Source: Salinibacillus kushneri
GTDB lineage: Bacteria; Bacillota; Bacilli; Bacillales; Alkalibacillaceae
Direction: 5' to 3'
DNA length: 64,000 nt
Assembly: GCF_900111405.1 (NCBI RefSeq)
Contig: NZ_FOHJ01000001.1
Coordinates: 124,001 to 188,000, forward strand
Numbering within the stretch: the stretch's first letter is position 1; every line of letters begins with the position of its first letter. Shown here piece after piece: positions 8,149-16,715 of the stretch. A program made the position numbers and the translations under genes. Below the pieces are notes generated by a model. It saw only the letters and a list, made by a program, of their open reading frames with translations. It did no database searches and had not been told where the DNA came from.

Positions 8149-9510
8149 TTACAGAAAGATTAACCATAAAATAAAGGTAAACACAAAAGCTACGATTCCT
8201 TGTAATAATGTAGCTGCTGTTTGTGCTTTATAGGCTTGTGTTACACTCATTCCGCTGAACTCTTTTACCACCCAGAAATAACTGTCATTCACATGGGAAA
8301 CGACCATCGCCCCTGCCCCAATAGCCATAACAACCAGTGCAAGCGGAACAGCCCCTGCTATACCAATCTCGACAAGTATAGGAGCTACGAGCGTTGACGT
8401 AATGACAATGGCAGCAGTCGATGAACCTTGTGCCGACTTTAACCCAGCAGCTATCAGGAACGGAATAAACAAGAACATAGCTCCCGAGAAGAAGGCATTT
8501 TCCCCCAATCCTTGTATATATTCAGCAACAGAGGTCGAACTGATCACATTCCCAAAGGCACCACCAGCACCTGTTATAAGCAGAATCGGAGCTGCTTCTT
8601 TTAAACCAATTCCTATCCATTCAGAAAGGGTCTCTTCATCAAATTTAGGTAATAATAGAAACGCAAATAGTACACCCGCCAATAAAGCAACCACAGGAGA
8701 ACCTAAAAATAAGAAAATATCAAAGATCGTACCAGACCATCCAGCAAATGTAATAACAGACCCAAATCCAATTAACAGAATGGGCACCACAATGGGGGTA
8801 AATGATTTTGCTGCTGAAGGCATCTCCCCAAATTGGTTGATAATGGTCTGATAATCATATGCAGCTTGTTCCTTATCTTCTCCTTCAATTTTAATTTTTG
8901 TACCGACTTTAACTGACCAAATATATCCGGTAATTATGGTTGGAATCGCAATAAGAAGCCCCATTAAAATAATGGTTCCCAGATAATTTTCCGCACCAAT
9001 ATTACCTGCTGCAGCTATCGGTCCTGGTGTAGGTGGTACGAGTGTATGCGTAGCAAATAAACCCGTTGCTAATGCAACCGCCATGGATGCAACTGCAACC
9101 TTTGCTCTTTTTGCTAATGCTTTTTTAAGAGAGGATAAAATGACGTAGCCCGAATCACAAAAAACAGGGATACTAACAATCGAACCAATCAAACTCATGG
9201 CCAGTTGAGGGCGCTTCTCTCCCACCAGCCTCAAAACTACTTCAGCCATTCGAAGTGCGGCACCTGATTTTTCTAAAATAATTCCGATAACCGTCCCAAA
9301 AACAATGACCAGACCAATACTGCTCATTAATCCACCAAATCCACCATTCACAGCCTCTACAACATCTAGTAAAGGTAACCCAGCTAGAAGACCAATACCA
9401 AAAGAAGCCAGTATGAGTGATATAAACGGATGTAGCTTCCATTTGGCAGTAGCAAAGATGATAAATAAAACGCCTAATACGATCAATACAATAAGACCAA
9501 ATCCTCCCAT
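8149..9510 (-). CDS. GntP family permease (gluconate:H+ symporter type)
   Basis: A 453-residue protein with about 12-14 hydrophobic helices and GntP signatures such as GLVIVFGTVIGIILEKSG, FCDSGYVILSS and THTLVPPTPGPIAAAG. Family members import gluconate or related sugar acids with protons. No gluconate kinase or GntR regulator lies next to it, so the substrate is open and related hydroxy acids are possible. The start at 9510 has a strong AAGGGGGGA site. It is a single gene with its own terminator. Confidence 0.9.
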   Translation of the reverse strand: MGGFGLIVLIVLGVLFIIFATAKWKLHPFISLILASFGIGLLAGLPLLDVVEAVNGGFGGLMSSIGLVIVFGTVIGIILEKSGAALRMAEVVLRLVGEKRPQLAMSLIGSIVSIPVFCDSGYVILSSLKKALAKRAKVAVASMAVALATGLFATHTLVPPTPGPIAAAGNIGAENYLGTIILMGLLIAIPTIITGYIWSVKVGTKIKIEGEDKEQAAYDYQTIINQFGEMPSAAKSFTPIVVPILLIGFGSVITFAGWSGTIFDIFLFLGSPVVALLAGVLFAFLLLPKFDEETLSEWIGIGLKEAAPILLITGAGGAFGNVISSTSVAEYIQGLGENAFFSGAMFLFIPFLIAAGLKSAQGSSTAAIVITSTLVAPILVEIGIAGAVPLALVVMAIGAGAMVVSHVNDSYFWVVKEFSGMSVTQAYKAQTAATLLQGIVAFVFTFILWLIFL

Positions 9511-9582
9511 GCAAATCCCCCCTTCTTATTTTGTAAATGAATATGTTTATTCCTAGTATTATATTCTATGTTTCTCCTATCG

Positions 9583-9804
9583 GCAGTCATAAGCAAAAGC
9601 TATTATACGGCTAAGGGCATACCACTCCATACCTTTTACTTATACGGCAGTACCTAACCGGTCGCCTCCGCTTTTTTTGTCTAGCTGCGGCTCCTAGGCC
9701 CAAGCAGTCATAAGCATCATCCTCTCCGTGGCGAAAAGGCATGCCACTCCGTGTATTCTGCTTATGCTGTAGGGCCTGAACAGTCGCCTCCGCTTTTCTT
9801 TGTC
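9583..9804. repeat. Two adjacent copies of a structured ~100-bp intergenic repeat
   Basis: Copy A is about 9583-9682 and copy B about 9704-9804. Both begin GCAGTCATAAGCA (9583 and 9704), share a central CATNCCACTCC segment and end GTCGCCTCCGCTTTT (9661 and 9783). Within copy B, CATAAGCA is mirrored by TGCTTATG, so the transcript could fold as a hairpin. The linker between the copies has its own short palindrome, CTCCTAGG. I recall similar sequences recurring between genes in Bacillaceae genomes; this was not checked. Confidence 0.7.
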
Positions 9805-9859
9805 CTCTTAATCGTTTACAATAATGGGAAAGGAGAAGTCACTAGAAGGTGGTATGGAA

Positions 9860-11002
9860 ATGAAGATTATATCTATTGAACCGACACCGAGTCCCAATTC
9901 CATGAAGATTATATTGAGCGAACCTTTACCTGAAGGAGAGACGCATAACTATAGACCTGATGATGATTTAGGAGACGCTCCAGCCTTTATACAGGAATTG
10001 TTTAAAATTGAAGGGGTAAAAAATGTTTACCATGTGGCTGATTTTCTTGCGCTTGACCGGAAACCAAAGCTGTCATGGGAAGAAATTTTACCACAAGTAC
10101 GTGAAGTATTTGGAGAATCTGACACGGTTGAACAATCCGAGCAGGAAGATGCTATAAATCGAGAACCATTTGGTGAAATCAGCGTATTTATTCAAATGTT
10201 CCGTGCTATACCGATGCAGGTGAAGATTGAAGACGGGCATGAGGAAAAACGATTTGGTTTACCTGAACGATTTATGAATGCTGTAATGAAGGCTTCTGCT
10301 GACAGTCCGAATTTTGTTATGGAAAGAAAATGGGTGGAGCAAAATCCACGCTATGGTGCTCCTGAAGAAGTCGGAGAAGATGTAGTAGAAGAATTATCAG
10401 CCAGTTATGACGAAGAACGCTTGGAGGAACTTGCCGAACAGGCTCTTAACCCAACACCGAAAGATGAGGCAACTGAGACCATAAAGAAAAACAAAGTATC
10501 CTTAGAAACCCTTGATGATCCGGATTGGAAAGTACGTTATGCTGCTTTAGACCGGATGGATGATCCTACGGTTGAAGATTTACCGGTTTTAAATAAAGCA
10601 CTTGATGATGAAAAAATGTCTGTCCGGAGAATCGCAACAGCATACTTAGGCATGATTGAAGAACGTGAAGCCCTTCCTTATCTATATAAAGCACTAAAGG
10701 ATAAAGTCGTTACGGTTCGTCGTACAGCTGGGGATTGCCTATCAGATCTTGGATTTAAGGAAGCGATTCCGGAAATGATAACAACATTAAAAGATCCTAG
10801 TAAAATAGTAAGATGGAGAGCAGCTATGTTTTTATATGAAGTAGGTGATGAATCAGCACTTCCTGCCTTGAGAGAGGCAGCTGATGATTCCGAGTTTGAA
10901 GTACGCCTGCAAATCAACATGGCGATTGAACGTATTGAAGGTGGTCATGAAGCGAAGGGTTCCGTATGGCATCAAATGACCCAGGCAACAAATAAAAAGT
11001 AA
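9860..11002 (+). CDS. cvfC: CvfC/YpgR-like protein with Nfu N-terminal domain and HEAT repeats
   Basis: A 380-residue cytoplasmic protein. The N-terminus (IEPTPSPNSMKI and GVKNVYHVADFLAL) is an Nfu_N-type scaffold domain. The C-terminal third has about five HEAT/PBS-lyase-like helical repeats (DWKVRYAALDRM, MSVRRIATAYLG, VTVRRTAGDCLS, IVRWRAAMFLYE, EFEVRLQINMAI). This matches the conserved virulence factor C family of staphylococci and Bacillus YpgR, whose exact role is unknown. The ATG at 9860 is chosen over earlier in-frame codons because AAGGTGG lies 7 nt before it. Confidence 0.88.
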   Translation: MKIISIEPTPSPNSMKIILSEPLPEGETHNYRPDDDLGDAPAFIQELFKIEGVKNVYHVADFLALDRKPKLSWEEILPQVREVFGESDTVEQSEQEDAINREPFGEISVFIQMFRAIPMQVKIEDGHEEKRFGLPERFMNAVMKASADSPNFVMERKWVEQNPRYGAPEEVGEDVVEELSASYDEERLEELAEQALNPTPKDEATETIKKNKVSLETLDDPDWKVRYAALDRMDDPTVEDLPVLNKALDDEKMSVRRIATAYLGMIEEREALPYLYKALKDKVVTVRRTAGDCLSDLGFKEAIPEMITTLKDPSKIVRWRAAMFLYEVGDESALPALREAADDSEFEVRLQINMAIERIEGGHEAKGSVWHQMTQATNKK

Positions 11003-11031
11003 GCATCACCAACAACGAAAATAAACCATAA

Positions 11032-11065
11032 TAAAAGCGATGCTTAATCACAAGCATCGCTTTTA
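11032..11065. terminator. Terminator after the cvfC-like gene
   Basis: A perfect 14-bp stem TAAAAGCGATGCTT / AAGCATCGCTTTTA with a 6-nt loop and T-rich tails on both strands. Confidence 0.85.
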
Positions 11066-11264
11066 TTAATTTCTCAGTAAATTACTCCAGTATAATAGTA
11101 GATTTAAATTATTTTACGGTTCATGACAGTCTTAAAGGTCTTAAGCCAATATTTATATTCGAATGATTTGTTAAACATTCCATCGACAAAACCGATGAAT
11201 AAGGATGGGAGGCTTCATAGGAAAAATGAATCAAACTTATACATAGTAGAAATGAGGAAAAAGA

Positions 11265-12572
11265 ATGATTAAGCAACTTTTTACAGCACAAAGTAAAGAA
11301 ACTGCAACTGCCTTTGAATTTAGAGATGATTTTCAAGGTACTATTCAAGTCCAAAAAAATAGTGATTTGGATAAGCAATTAAAAATGATTGATTTTGGGA
11401 CAGAGGATTTATCGACTTTAAAATCTTTACAGCCTATTATTGAACAACATGTGGACGAGATTGTTACACAATTTTATAAAAATTTAGAGCATGAACAATC
11501 TTTAATGTCAATCATAAATAATAATAGTTCAGTAGACCGCTTAAAAAAAACCTTAACGACACATATTGTCGAAATGTTCGACGGCAAAATAGACCAATCT
11601 TTTGTTGAAAAACGAAATAAGATCGCCTATATTCACGTTAAAATCGGACTAAAATCAAAGTGGTACATGTGCGCATTCCAAGACCTCTTACTCTCATTAA
11701 TGAGCATAATCGAAACCTACATCCAGGATCGAGATTCCTACATAAGAGCCGTAAAAGCGACAATAAAAATGTTAAATATCGAACAACAGTTAGTGTTAGA
11801 GGCATTTGAAGATGAAAGTGAACGTATTCGACAGGAAGAGGAAGACAAAAAGAATGAATTATTGGAAGATATTGATAACACAGCTAAGTCACTAGCATCC
11901 GTATCTCAACAAACCAATGCTTCAACCGAAGAGCTTTCATCAAAATCAGAACAAATTTTATCTGTTTCTACAAAAGGTGCGGAAATTTCCCATCAGGTCC
12001 AGAGTCAGTCATTAGAAGGAAAAAATGAGCTAGAATCGCAGCAACAGCAATTAAATGATATTCAGAGCAGTATCAGTCAAATGCTAGAAGAAATGAGTAA
12101 ATTAACAGAGATATCAGACGAAATCCGTAACATTGTCGATATCGTGACAGGTATTGCAGAACAAACAAACCTTTTAGCCTTAAACGCAGCGATAGAGGCA
12201 GCACGTGCTGGTGAGCATGGAAAAGGATTCGCAGTTGTTGCAGATGAGGTAAGAAAATTAGCCGAACAAACTAAGGAATCAGTATCGAACGTATCCGAAC
12301 TTATCCAAACAACCAATCACCAAATTGAAAGTGTCTCCCATAATGCAACAGATATTGACCACTTAATTTCAAACAGCACAGAAAACATGGAGGAAATCAA
12401 CCAATCGTTTGATAAGATTGTTTCAGCGATGACTCAAAATAATGACTATAATACAGCTATCGAAAAGGAACTTGAGAATTTCACTCATATTATTCAGGAT
12501 ATGAACAGTGCCATCACGAATGTCGCTGAGTCATCAAACCAACTTCATAACTTGACGGATAAAACAAAATAA
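11265..12572 (+). CDS. hemAT: HemAT-like globin-coupled methyl-accepting chemotaxis protein
   Basis: A 435-residue soluble transducer with no membrane segment. Residues about 35-190 form a sensor globin; the [15 protein letters not shown] segment carries the proximal haem histidine, as in B. subtilis HemAT, which senses oxygen for aerotaxis. The C-terminal part is a coiled-coil methyl-accepting signalling domain with the hairpin tip [19 protein letters not shown] that contacts CheA/CheW. It stands alone, preceded by a GAGGAAAAAGA site. No chemotaxis genes are nearby. Confidence 0.92.
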   Translation: MIKQLFTAQSKETATAFEFRDDFQGTIQVQKNSDLDKQLKMIDFGTEDLSTLKSLQPIIEQHVDEIVTQFYKNLEHEQSLMSIINNNSSVDRLKKTLTTHIVEMFDGKIDQSFVEKRNKIAYIHVKIGLKSKWYMCAFQDLLLSLMSIIETYIQDRDSYIRAVKATIKMLNIEQQLVLEAFEDESERIRQEEEDKKNELLEDIDNTAKSLASVSQQTNASTEELSSKSEQILSVSTKGAEISHQVQSQSLEGKNELESQQQQLNDIQSSISQMLEEMSKLTEISDEIRNIVDIVTGIAEQTNLLALNAAIEAARAGEHGKGFAVVADEVRKLAEQTKESVSNVSELIQTTNHQIESVSHNATDIDHLISNSTENMEEINQSFDKIVSAMTQNNDYNTAIEKELENFTHIIQDMNSAITNVAESSNQLHNLTDKTK

Positions 12573-12801
12573 GAACAAAAACACAGATCCCCGGGTAAAC
12601 CTAGTTTAAGTAAACTATCTACAAGCTACAGGCGCAGACAGAAGCATGGTTAGACTTGTAAAAATGTATCCGAAGCAATTGGATTCAATGAATTATTGTA
12701 CGGAGAATGGTGAAAAGGATAATCGCCTGTCATGCCAAGTAAAGACTCCAATCTGATCCACTTCGGTTACGTTCAAGCTCTTTCGACTTTAGACATTAAA
12801 G
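12573..12801. other. Intergenic region, possible relic only
   Basis: A plus-strand frame of about 47 codons is open between stops from roughly 12612 (VNYLQATGADRS onwards) but has no start with a ribosome binding site and I do not recognise it. Nothing else is seen. Confidence 0.25.
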
Positions 12802-12840
12802 AAAGCTCCCATGACTTTAAAAAGAGATGAGAGCTTTTTT
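12802..12840. terminator. Hairpin with T run next to the MFS gene end
   Basis: AAAGCTC pairs with GAGCTTT around an AT-rich loop, with seven T following on the plus strand. The T run favours plus-strand use, although the nearest gene end is that of the minus-strand MFS gene. Confidence 0.5.
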
Positions 12841-12877
12841 TAGATAATGTCACATAACGGAAATAATCTGTGCGGCT

Positions 12878-14140
12878 TTACGCTATCTTTTTTTGGCCAA
12901 CCAACAGAAAATAAAATCCTGTACCGAGCAATGCACATATGACGATTAAAATGCCCATCGGTACCGCCGTTGTACTGCCCGCTATGCCGACGAAGGGAGC
13001 CACAATCCCAGCACATGCAAATCGAGTCACGCCAAGCAAAGCGGAAGCGCCCCCTGCATGCTGAGATTGATCCTGCATCGCTAGTGAGAATCCGGCCGTG
13101 TTGACGATACCCATGCTCGAAACCACAAAAAACAGAAACACACATACAAGGGCAAGACCGGTACCGGCAAGAATGACTCCCAACAAACAGAGACTGCTGA
13201 TGACAGCCAACACCAGGCCAGCGATTAAAAGGCGCGTATCACTCACATGCCCAGAAAGGAAACCGGTAATCTGAGTGGCCAGCACAATACCGACACCGTT
13301 GACGGCAAAAATAATACTGAACATCTGAGGGGAAGCACCAAAAACCCCCTCCACGATAAAAGAGCCGCCAGAGATGTAAGAAAACATCATCGCAAAGATG
13401 AAGGATTGAGATAGGACATAGCCCATGAATTTACGGTTGGTCAGTAGCTTTCCAAAGGTACGGACCATTTCCCGAATTCCGCCAGTGTTCCGTTTTTCCG
13501 ATGCCAGTGTTTCAGGAAGAGAAATCGTAATAATCAAAAACAGTAGAAAACCGACCCCTCCCAACACATAAAAAATCCCATTCCAGTCAGTTACTCGCAA
13601 TATCTGGCCGCCGATTATCGGGGCAAACACCGGGGCCGCCCCGTTGATCATCATTAACAGCGAGAAAAATTTGGTCATCTCAGAGCCATCAAACAAATCG
13701 CGCACGACTGCACGAGAAATGACAACACCCGCTGCCCCCATCATCCCTTGCAGGAACCGCATCACAATCAAAACCCAGATGGAAGGGGAAAGTCCGCTCA
13801 AAGCCGAAACTGCAGCATAGCAGAAAAGAGTGAACACCAGCGGCGTGCGTCGTCCTTTGGCGTCGCTGAGAGAACCGAAAATCACCTGTCCGATCGCGAG
13901 TCCGAAAAGGCAAGCCGTTAAACTCGCCTGACCGAGAGAAGTAGCGGCCTGCATATCCCTGGTCAATGTCGGCAAAGCAGGTAAATACATATCAATCGAT
14001 AAAGGGCCGAGCGCTGTCAAGGCTCCCAATAATAAAGCCATCCCGAAACGGGCTGACTTTTTATCCATATTTAATGACGTTGTCTGTTCCATTTTTATAT
14101 CTTGCATATCAACACCCTTATAGGTTTTCGCACCTGCCAC
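12878..14140 (-). CDS. Bcr/CflA family multidrug MFS transporter
   Basis: A 420-residue (or about 409) 12-helix drug:H+ antiporter. Family features are GPLSIDMYLPALPTL in helix 1, the loop 2-3 motif GSLSDAKGRRTP and GAAGVVISRAVVRDLF in helix 5. It probably exports antibiotics or toxic compounds. The longest frame starts with GTG at 14140; the ATG at 14107, with AAGGGTG 7 nt upstream, is an equally good start. By eye the gene is clearly GC-richer than its neighbours, with many GCC, CCG and GGC codons, suggesting acquisition by transfer. A strong AAAGGAGG further upstream (about 14175) has no usable start codon next to it. Confidence 0.9.
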   Translation of the reverse strand: MAGAKTYKGVDMQDIKMEQTTSLNMDKKSARFGMALLLGALTALGPLSIDMYLPALPTLTRDMQAATSLGQASLTACLFGLAIGQVIFGSLSDAKGRRTPLVFTLFCYAAVSALSGLSPSIWVLIVMRFLQGMMGAAGVVISRAVVRDLFDGSEMTKFFSLLMMINGAAPVFAPIIGGQILRVTDWNGIFYVLGGVGFLLFLIITISLPETLASEKRNTGGIREMVRTFGKLLTNRKFMGYVLSQSFIFAMMFSYISGGSFIVEGVFGASPQMFSIIFAVNGVGIVLATQITGFLSGHVSDTRLLIAGLVLAVISSLCLLGVILAGTGLALVCVFLFFVVSSMGIVNTAGFSLAMQDQSQHAGGASALLGVTRFACAGIVAPFVGIAGSTTAVPMGILIVICALLGTGFYFLLVGQKKIA

Positions 14141-14347
14141 ATTGGCTTCGTTTCGAAATCCGTTCGGGTTACCGGAGCCTCCTTTACCATATAAACTTTT
14201 CTGAATTATAATTAGGAAACAAGTTTAAACTAGCCGATTCTATTTTTCAACTATTCTGCTCTCTTTCACTTTTATTACTGGCGAGAATATTTCAGCCCCC
14301 ATTCATTTCACCAATCCCAGTGTTAATAAGTATTAAAAATACACTCT

Positions 14348-15421
14348 CTAACTATTAAGATCCTCTGCTTCTTTGATCACTTTCTTCATAAGTGATTTCA
14401 CTGTTAGGTTTGTCGCAAGCCTTGGACTCTGCCCAGACCAGAGAGACATATAATTACGATTTTGTTGCAAAGCTGATGCTTTTCTAATTCCTTTTGTCAA
14501 CGTATTTTGAACAGGAAATCCCGGTAATGATGCTTCCTTTGCCTTCATTTCTGATATGTATTTATTTTGTATTCCTCTTGCCCATTTTCCCGAAAATGAA
14601 CGGGTCAAAACGATTTGATCTTCCCGGGCATGACGAATTTCTTCTTTATGTATCTCTTTAGCGCCACTTTCAACACAACTTAAAAAAGCCGTTCCCATCT
14701 GTACACCTTTAGCTCCTAAGCATATAGAAGCCATCAATCCTCTACCATCCATAATTCCTCCTGCAGCAATCACTGGAATACGAACGTGATCAACAACCTG
14801 CGGGATAAGTGCCATCAAACCAATTAAACTTTCCATATGATCCGTGATAAAGTTCCCACGATGTCCGCCTGCTTCACTCCCTTGTACAATAACGATATCC
14901 AATCCACTTTTCTCAATTTCCATGGCTTCTTTAACCGTTGTAGCTGTACCTGCTAATATAATTCCCTGTTTTTTTAGACTCTTAATAACATCCTTCGAAG
15001 GAATACCAAATGTAAAAGAACAAATGGGTACTTTATCTTCCATAATCACATTTATTTGTTCGTGAAACGATTCTAAAATATTATTAAATGACGGGACTTC
15101 AACGTTATCCTCACCACCAATATTTAATTGATCACGAATAGGTTGCAGGGCGTGTTTTGAGGATTCTATTTCATTATGTGTAACAGTAAATTCAGCTGGA
15201 ACAAATAGATTTATTCCAAAAGGACTGGATGTTAAATTCCTGATTTCTCTAATTTGTTCTCTCATTTGAACAGGGGTCATATACCCTGCCCCTATCATCC
15301 CTAATCCCCCGGCATTGGAAACCTCCGCTACCAAATCAGAAGTTGTTACTCCGCCTGCCATCGGTGCTTGTATAACCGGGTATTGAATACCTAAACGTTT
15401 CGTAACTTCATTTTTTAACAT
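14348..15421 (-). CDS. Nitronate monooxygenase (2-nitropropane dioxygenase family)
   Basis: A 357-residue FMN TIM-barrel enzyme. Family signatures are YPVIQAPMAGGVTTSDLVAEVSNAGGLG at the N-terminus (catalytic-face loop), VIVQGSEAGGHRG with the catalytic His, and IPVIAAGGIMDGRG for phosphate binding of FMN. Class I enzymes oxidise propionate 3-nitronate and other alkyl nitronates to carbonyl compounds and nitrite; FabK enoyl-ACP reductases are the closest alternative. It is a single gene; the divergent side is 200 bases of AT-rich DNA before the MFS gene. Confidence 0.88.
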   Translation of the reverse strand: MLKNEVTKRLGIQYPVIQAPMAGGVTTSDLVAEVSNAGGLGMIGAGYMTPVQMREQIREIRNLTSSPFGINLFVPAEFTVTHNEIESSKHALQPIRDQLNIGGEDNVEVPSFNNILESFHEQINVIMEDKVPICSFTFGIPSKDVIKSLKKQGIILAGTATTVKEAMEIEKSGLDIVIVQGSEAGGHRGNFITDHMESLIGLMALIPQVVDHVRIPVIAAGGIMDGRGLMASICLGAKGVQMGTAFLSCVESGAKEIHKEEIRHAREDQIVLTRSFSGKWARGIQNKYISEMKAKEASLPGFPVQNTLTKGIRKASALQQNRNYMSLWSGQSPRLATNLTVKSLMKKVIKEAEDLNS

Positions 15422-15499
15422 TTTACCACCTCGATATTTGTGGATTTATTTTAATTCTTATACCTATTCTTCACAAACAAAATGGATTCTTCTTTTTAT

Positions 15500-15732
15500 G
15501 CATACAATCAGCCGCAGTATTTCAATAGAAGAATGTAATTCGGAACCTGTTGAGTTTTTATATAAAGGACTCACCTTCTGCATCATCTAAATGTCGCATA
15601 AAAAATCTGGATCATCATTTTTTTAAATTATGGATGACTTTCTCTATTTTGGATATTTCTGCTTTAAAATCTCCCTTACTTGATTAATCCATTTTGTACG
15701 TCTATAACAAGTAATCCTTTCAATTTCTTCAC
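15500..15732 (-). pseudogene. Relic of an isochorismatase-family hydrolase
   Basis: Reading the minus strand from a GTG at 15732 gives KGLLVIDVQNGLIK and then a stop. DVQNG is the isochorismatase catalytic-Asp motif. After frame changes further pieces follow: KIEKVIHNLKK, PDFFMRHLDDAEGESFI and KNSTGSELHSSIEI, which match the later strands of the same family (VIFVQH, GSPGWELHP types). At least three frame breaks and stops interrupt it and the C-terminal part is missing. No other copy is in the window. Confidence 0.6.
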
Positions 15733-15829
15733 CTACGATCCCAAATAGAAAAGCTGGCAATCAATCTTTTGACCAACTACCAGCATTTTAAGCGTTATAT
15801 CATAAAGTTGTAAAAATTTTTAAAACTAT

Positions 15830-16621
15830 CTATAGTGCCTTCACTAACCCGCCATCAATTACCAGTGACTGCCCCGTCATATATGTATTTGCTTCAGATC
15901 CAAGAAAGACAATCGCTTTTGCAAATTCATCCGGTTCACCGTATCTTTCCATTGGAATGGCTTTCTCCATCCTCACTCTTTGTTCTTCGACGGATATCCC
16001 TTGTTTATCTGCGTTAACTTGATCTAAATGGGTTACGCGGTCGGTTGCGATTCGACCAGGTCCAACCGTGTTAATGAGAATATGATATGGGGCAAGCTCC
16101 TGGGATAAGCTTTTTGATAGTCCTACAATACCTGCGCGGAAAGTATTCGATAATATCAGGTTATTTAAGGTTTGTTTAATGGATGAAGAGGCAAAATTGA
16201 TGATTCGTCCACTTCTCTGCTCCTTCATATAAGGGAGAACTTCTCTTATCGCACGGATAAAGCTTAAAAGATTTAATTCAAAGGCCTGTTGCCAATCTGT
16301 ATCATCAAATGCTTCAAATGTTCCAGCAGGTGGTCCTCCGGCATTATTTATTAAAACATCAATCGTTCCACTCGTCTGGGCAGAGTTTTTAACCAAATGC
16401 TGTATCTCATCTGGTTGGGTGATATCACAAACCGTGGCGTACACATGGTCATTCCCTGTCTCTTCCTGAATATACTTTTTCGTTTCTTCAAGCGCATCCG
16501 GATTGCGACTGGAAATATGAACATGAGCCCCTTCCCGTGCAAATTCTAATGCAGTAGCCCTACCTAAACCTTTACTGGCTGCCAAAACTAATACTGATTT
16601 TCCCTTTAAACCAAAATCCAT
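15830..16621 (-). CDS. SDR family protein lacking the canonical catalytic Tyr/Lys
   Basis: Start chosen at the ATG 16621 (MDFGLKGKSVLV), 7 nt after AAAGGAGA, giving 263 residues. It has a Rossmann fold, NNAGGP, a C-terminal YMTGQSLVIDGG, and the overall length of a beta-ketoacyl-ACP-reductase-like SDR. The glycine motif is LAASKGLG instead of TGxxxGIG. Aligning SNTFRAGIVGLSKSL with the usual YSASKAAVIGLTKSL puts Ser and Arg where the catalytic Tyr and Lys should be. This fits the conserved BKR-like subgroup that lacks the standard tetrad. The reaction is unknown, and it may use other residues. Confidence 0.85.
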   Translation of the reverse strand: MDFGLKGKSVLVLAASKGLGRATALEFAREGAHVHISSRNPDALEETKKYIQEETGNDHVYATVCDITQPDEIQHLVKNSAQTSGTIDVLINNAGGPPAGTFEAFDDTDWQQAFELNLLSFIRAIREVLPYMKEQRSGRIINFASSSIKQTLNNLILSNTFRAGIVGLSKSLSQELAPYHILINTVGPGRIATDRVTHLDQVNADKQGISVEEQRVRMEKAIPMERYGEPDEFAKAIVFLGSEANTYMTGQSLVIDGGLVKAL

Positions 16622-16715
16622 CACAGTATCTCCTTTCACTTATCCTTTAAAAGGGCAATCGAAGCCATAATAAGCTAAGTTGCCCCTCACATTTATCGTA
16701 GCATATATCTATAAC

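Noticed and set aside
9583-9804. CRISPR-like repeat
   Set aside because: Only two ~100-bp units with inner palindromes, no short direct repeats with unique spacers, no cas genes.
12612-12755. 47-codon open stretch after hemAT
   Set aside because: No start signal and no recognisable family; too short to support.
14105-14142. Leader peptide (MWQVRKPIRVLICKI) overlapping the MFS start, as in translational attenuation
   Set aside because: Its start has no proper ribosome binding site (the strong AAAGGAGG is about 35 bases away) and no alternative stem structure was evident.
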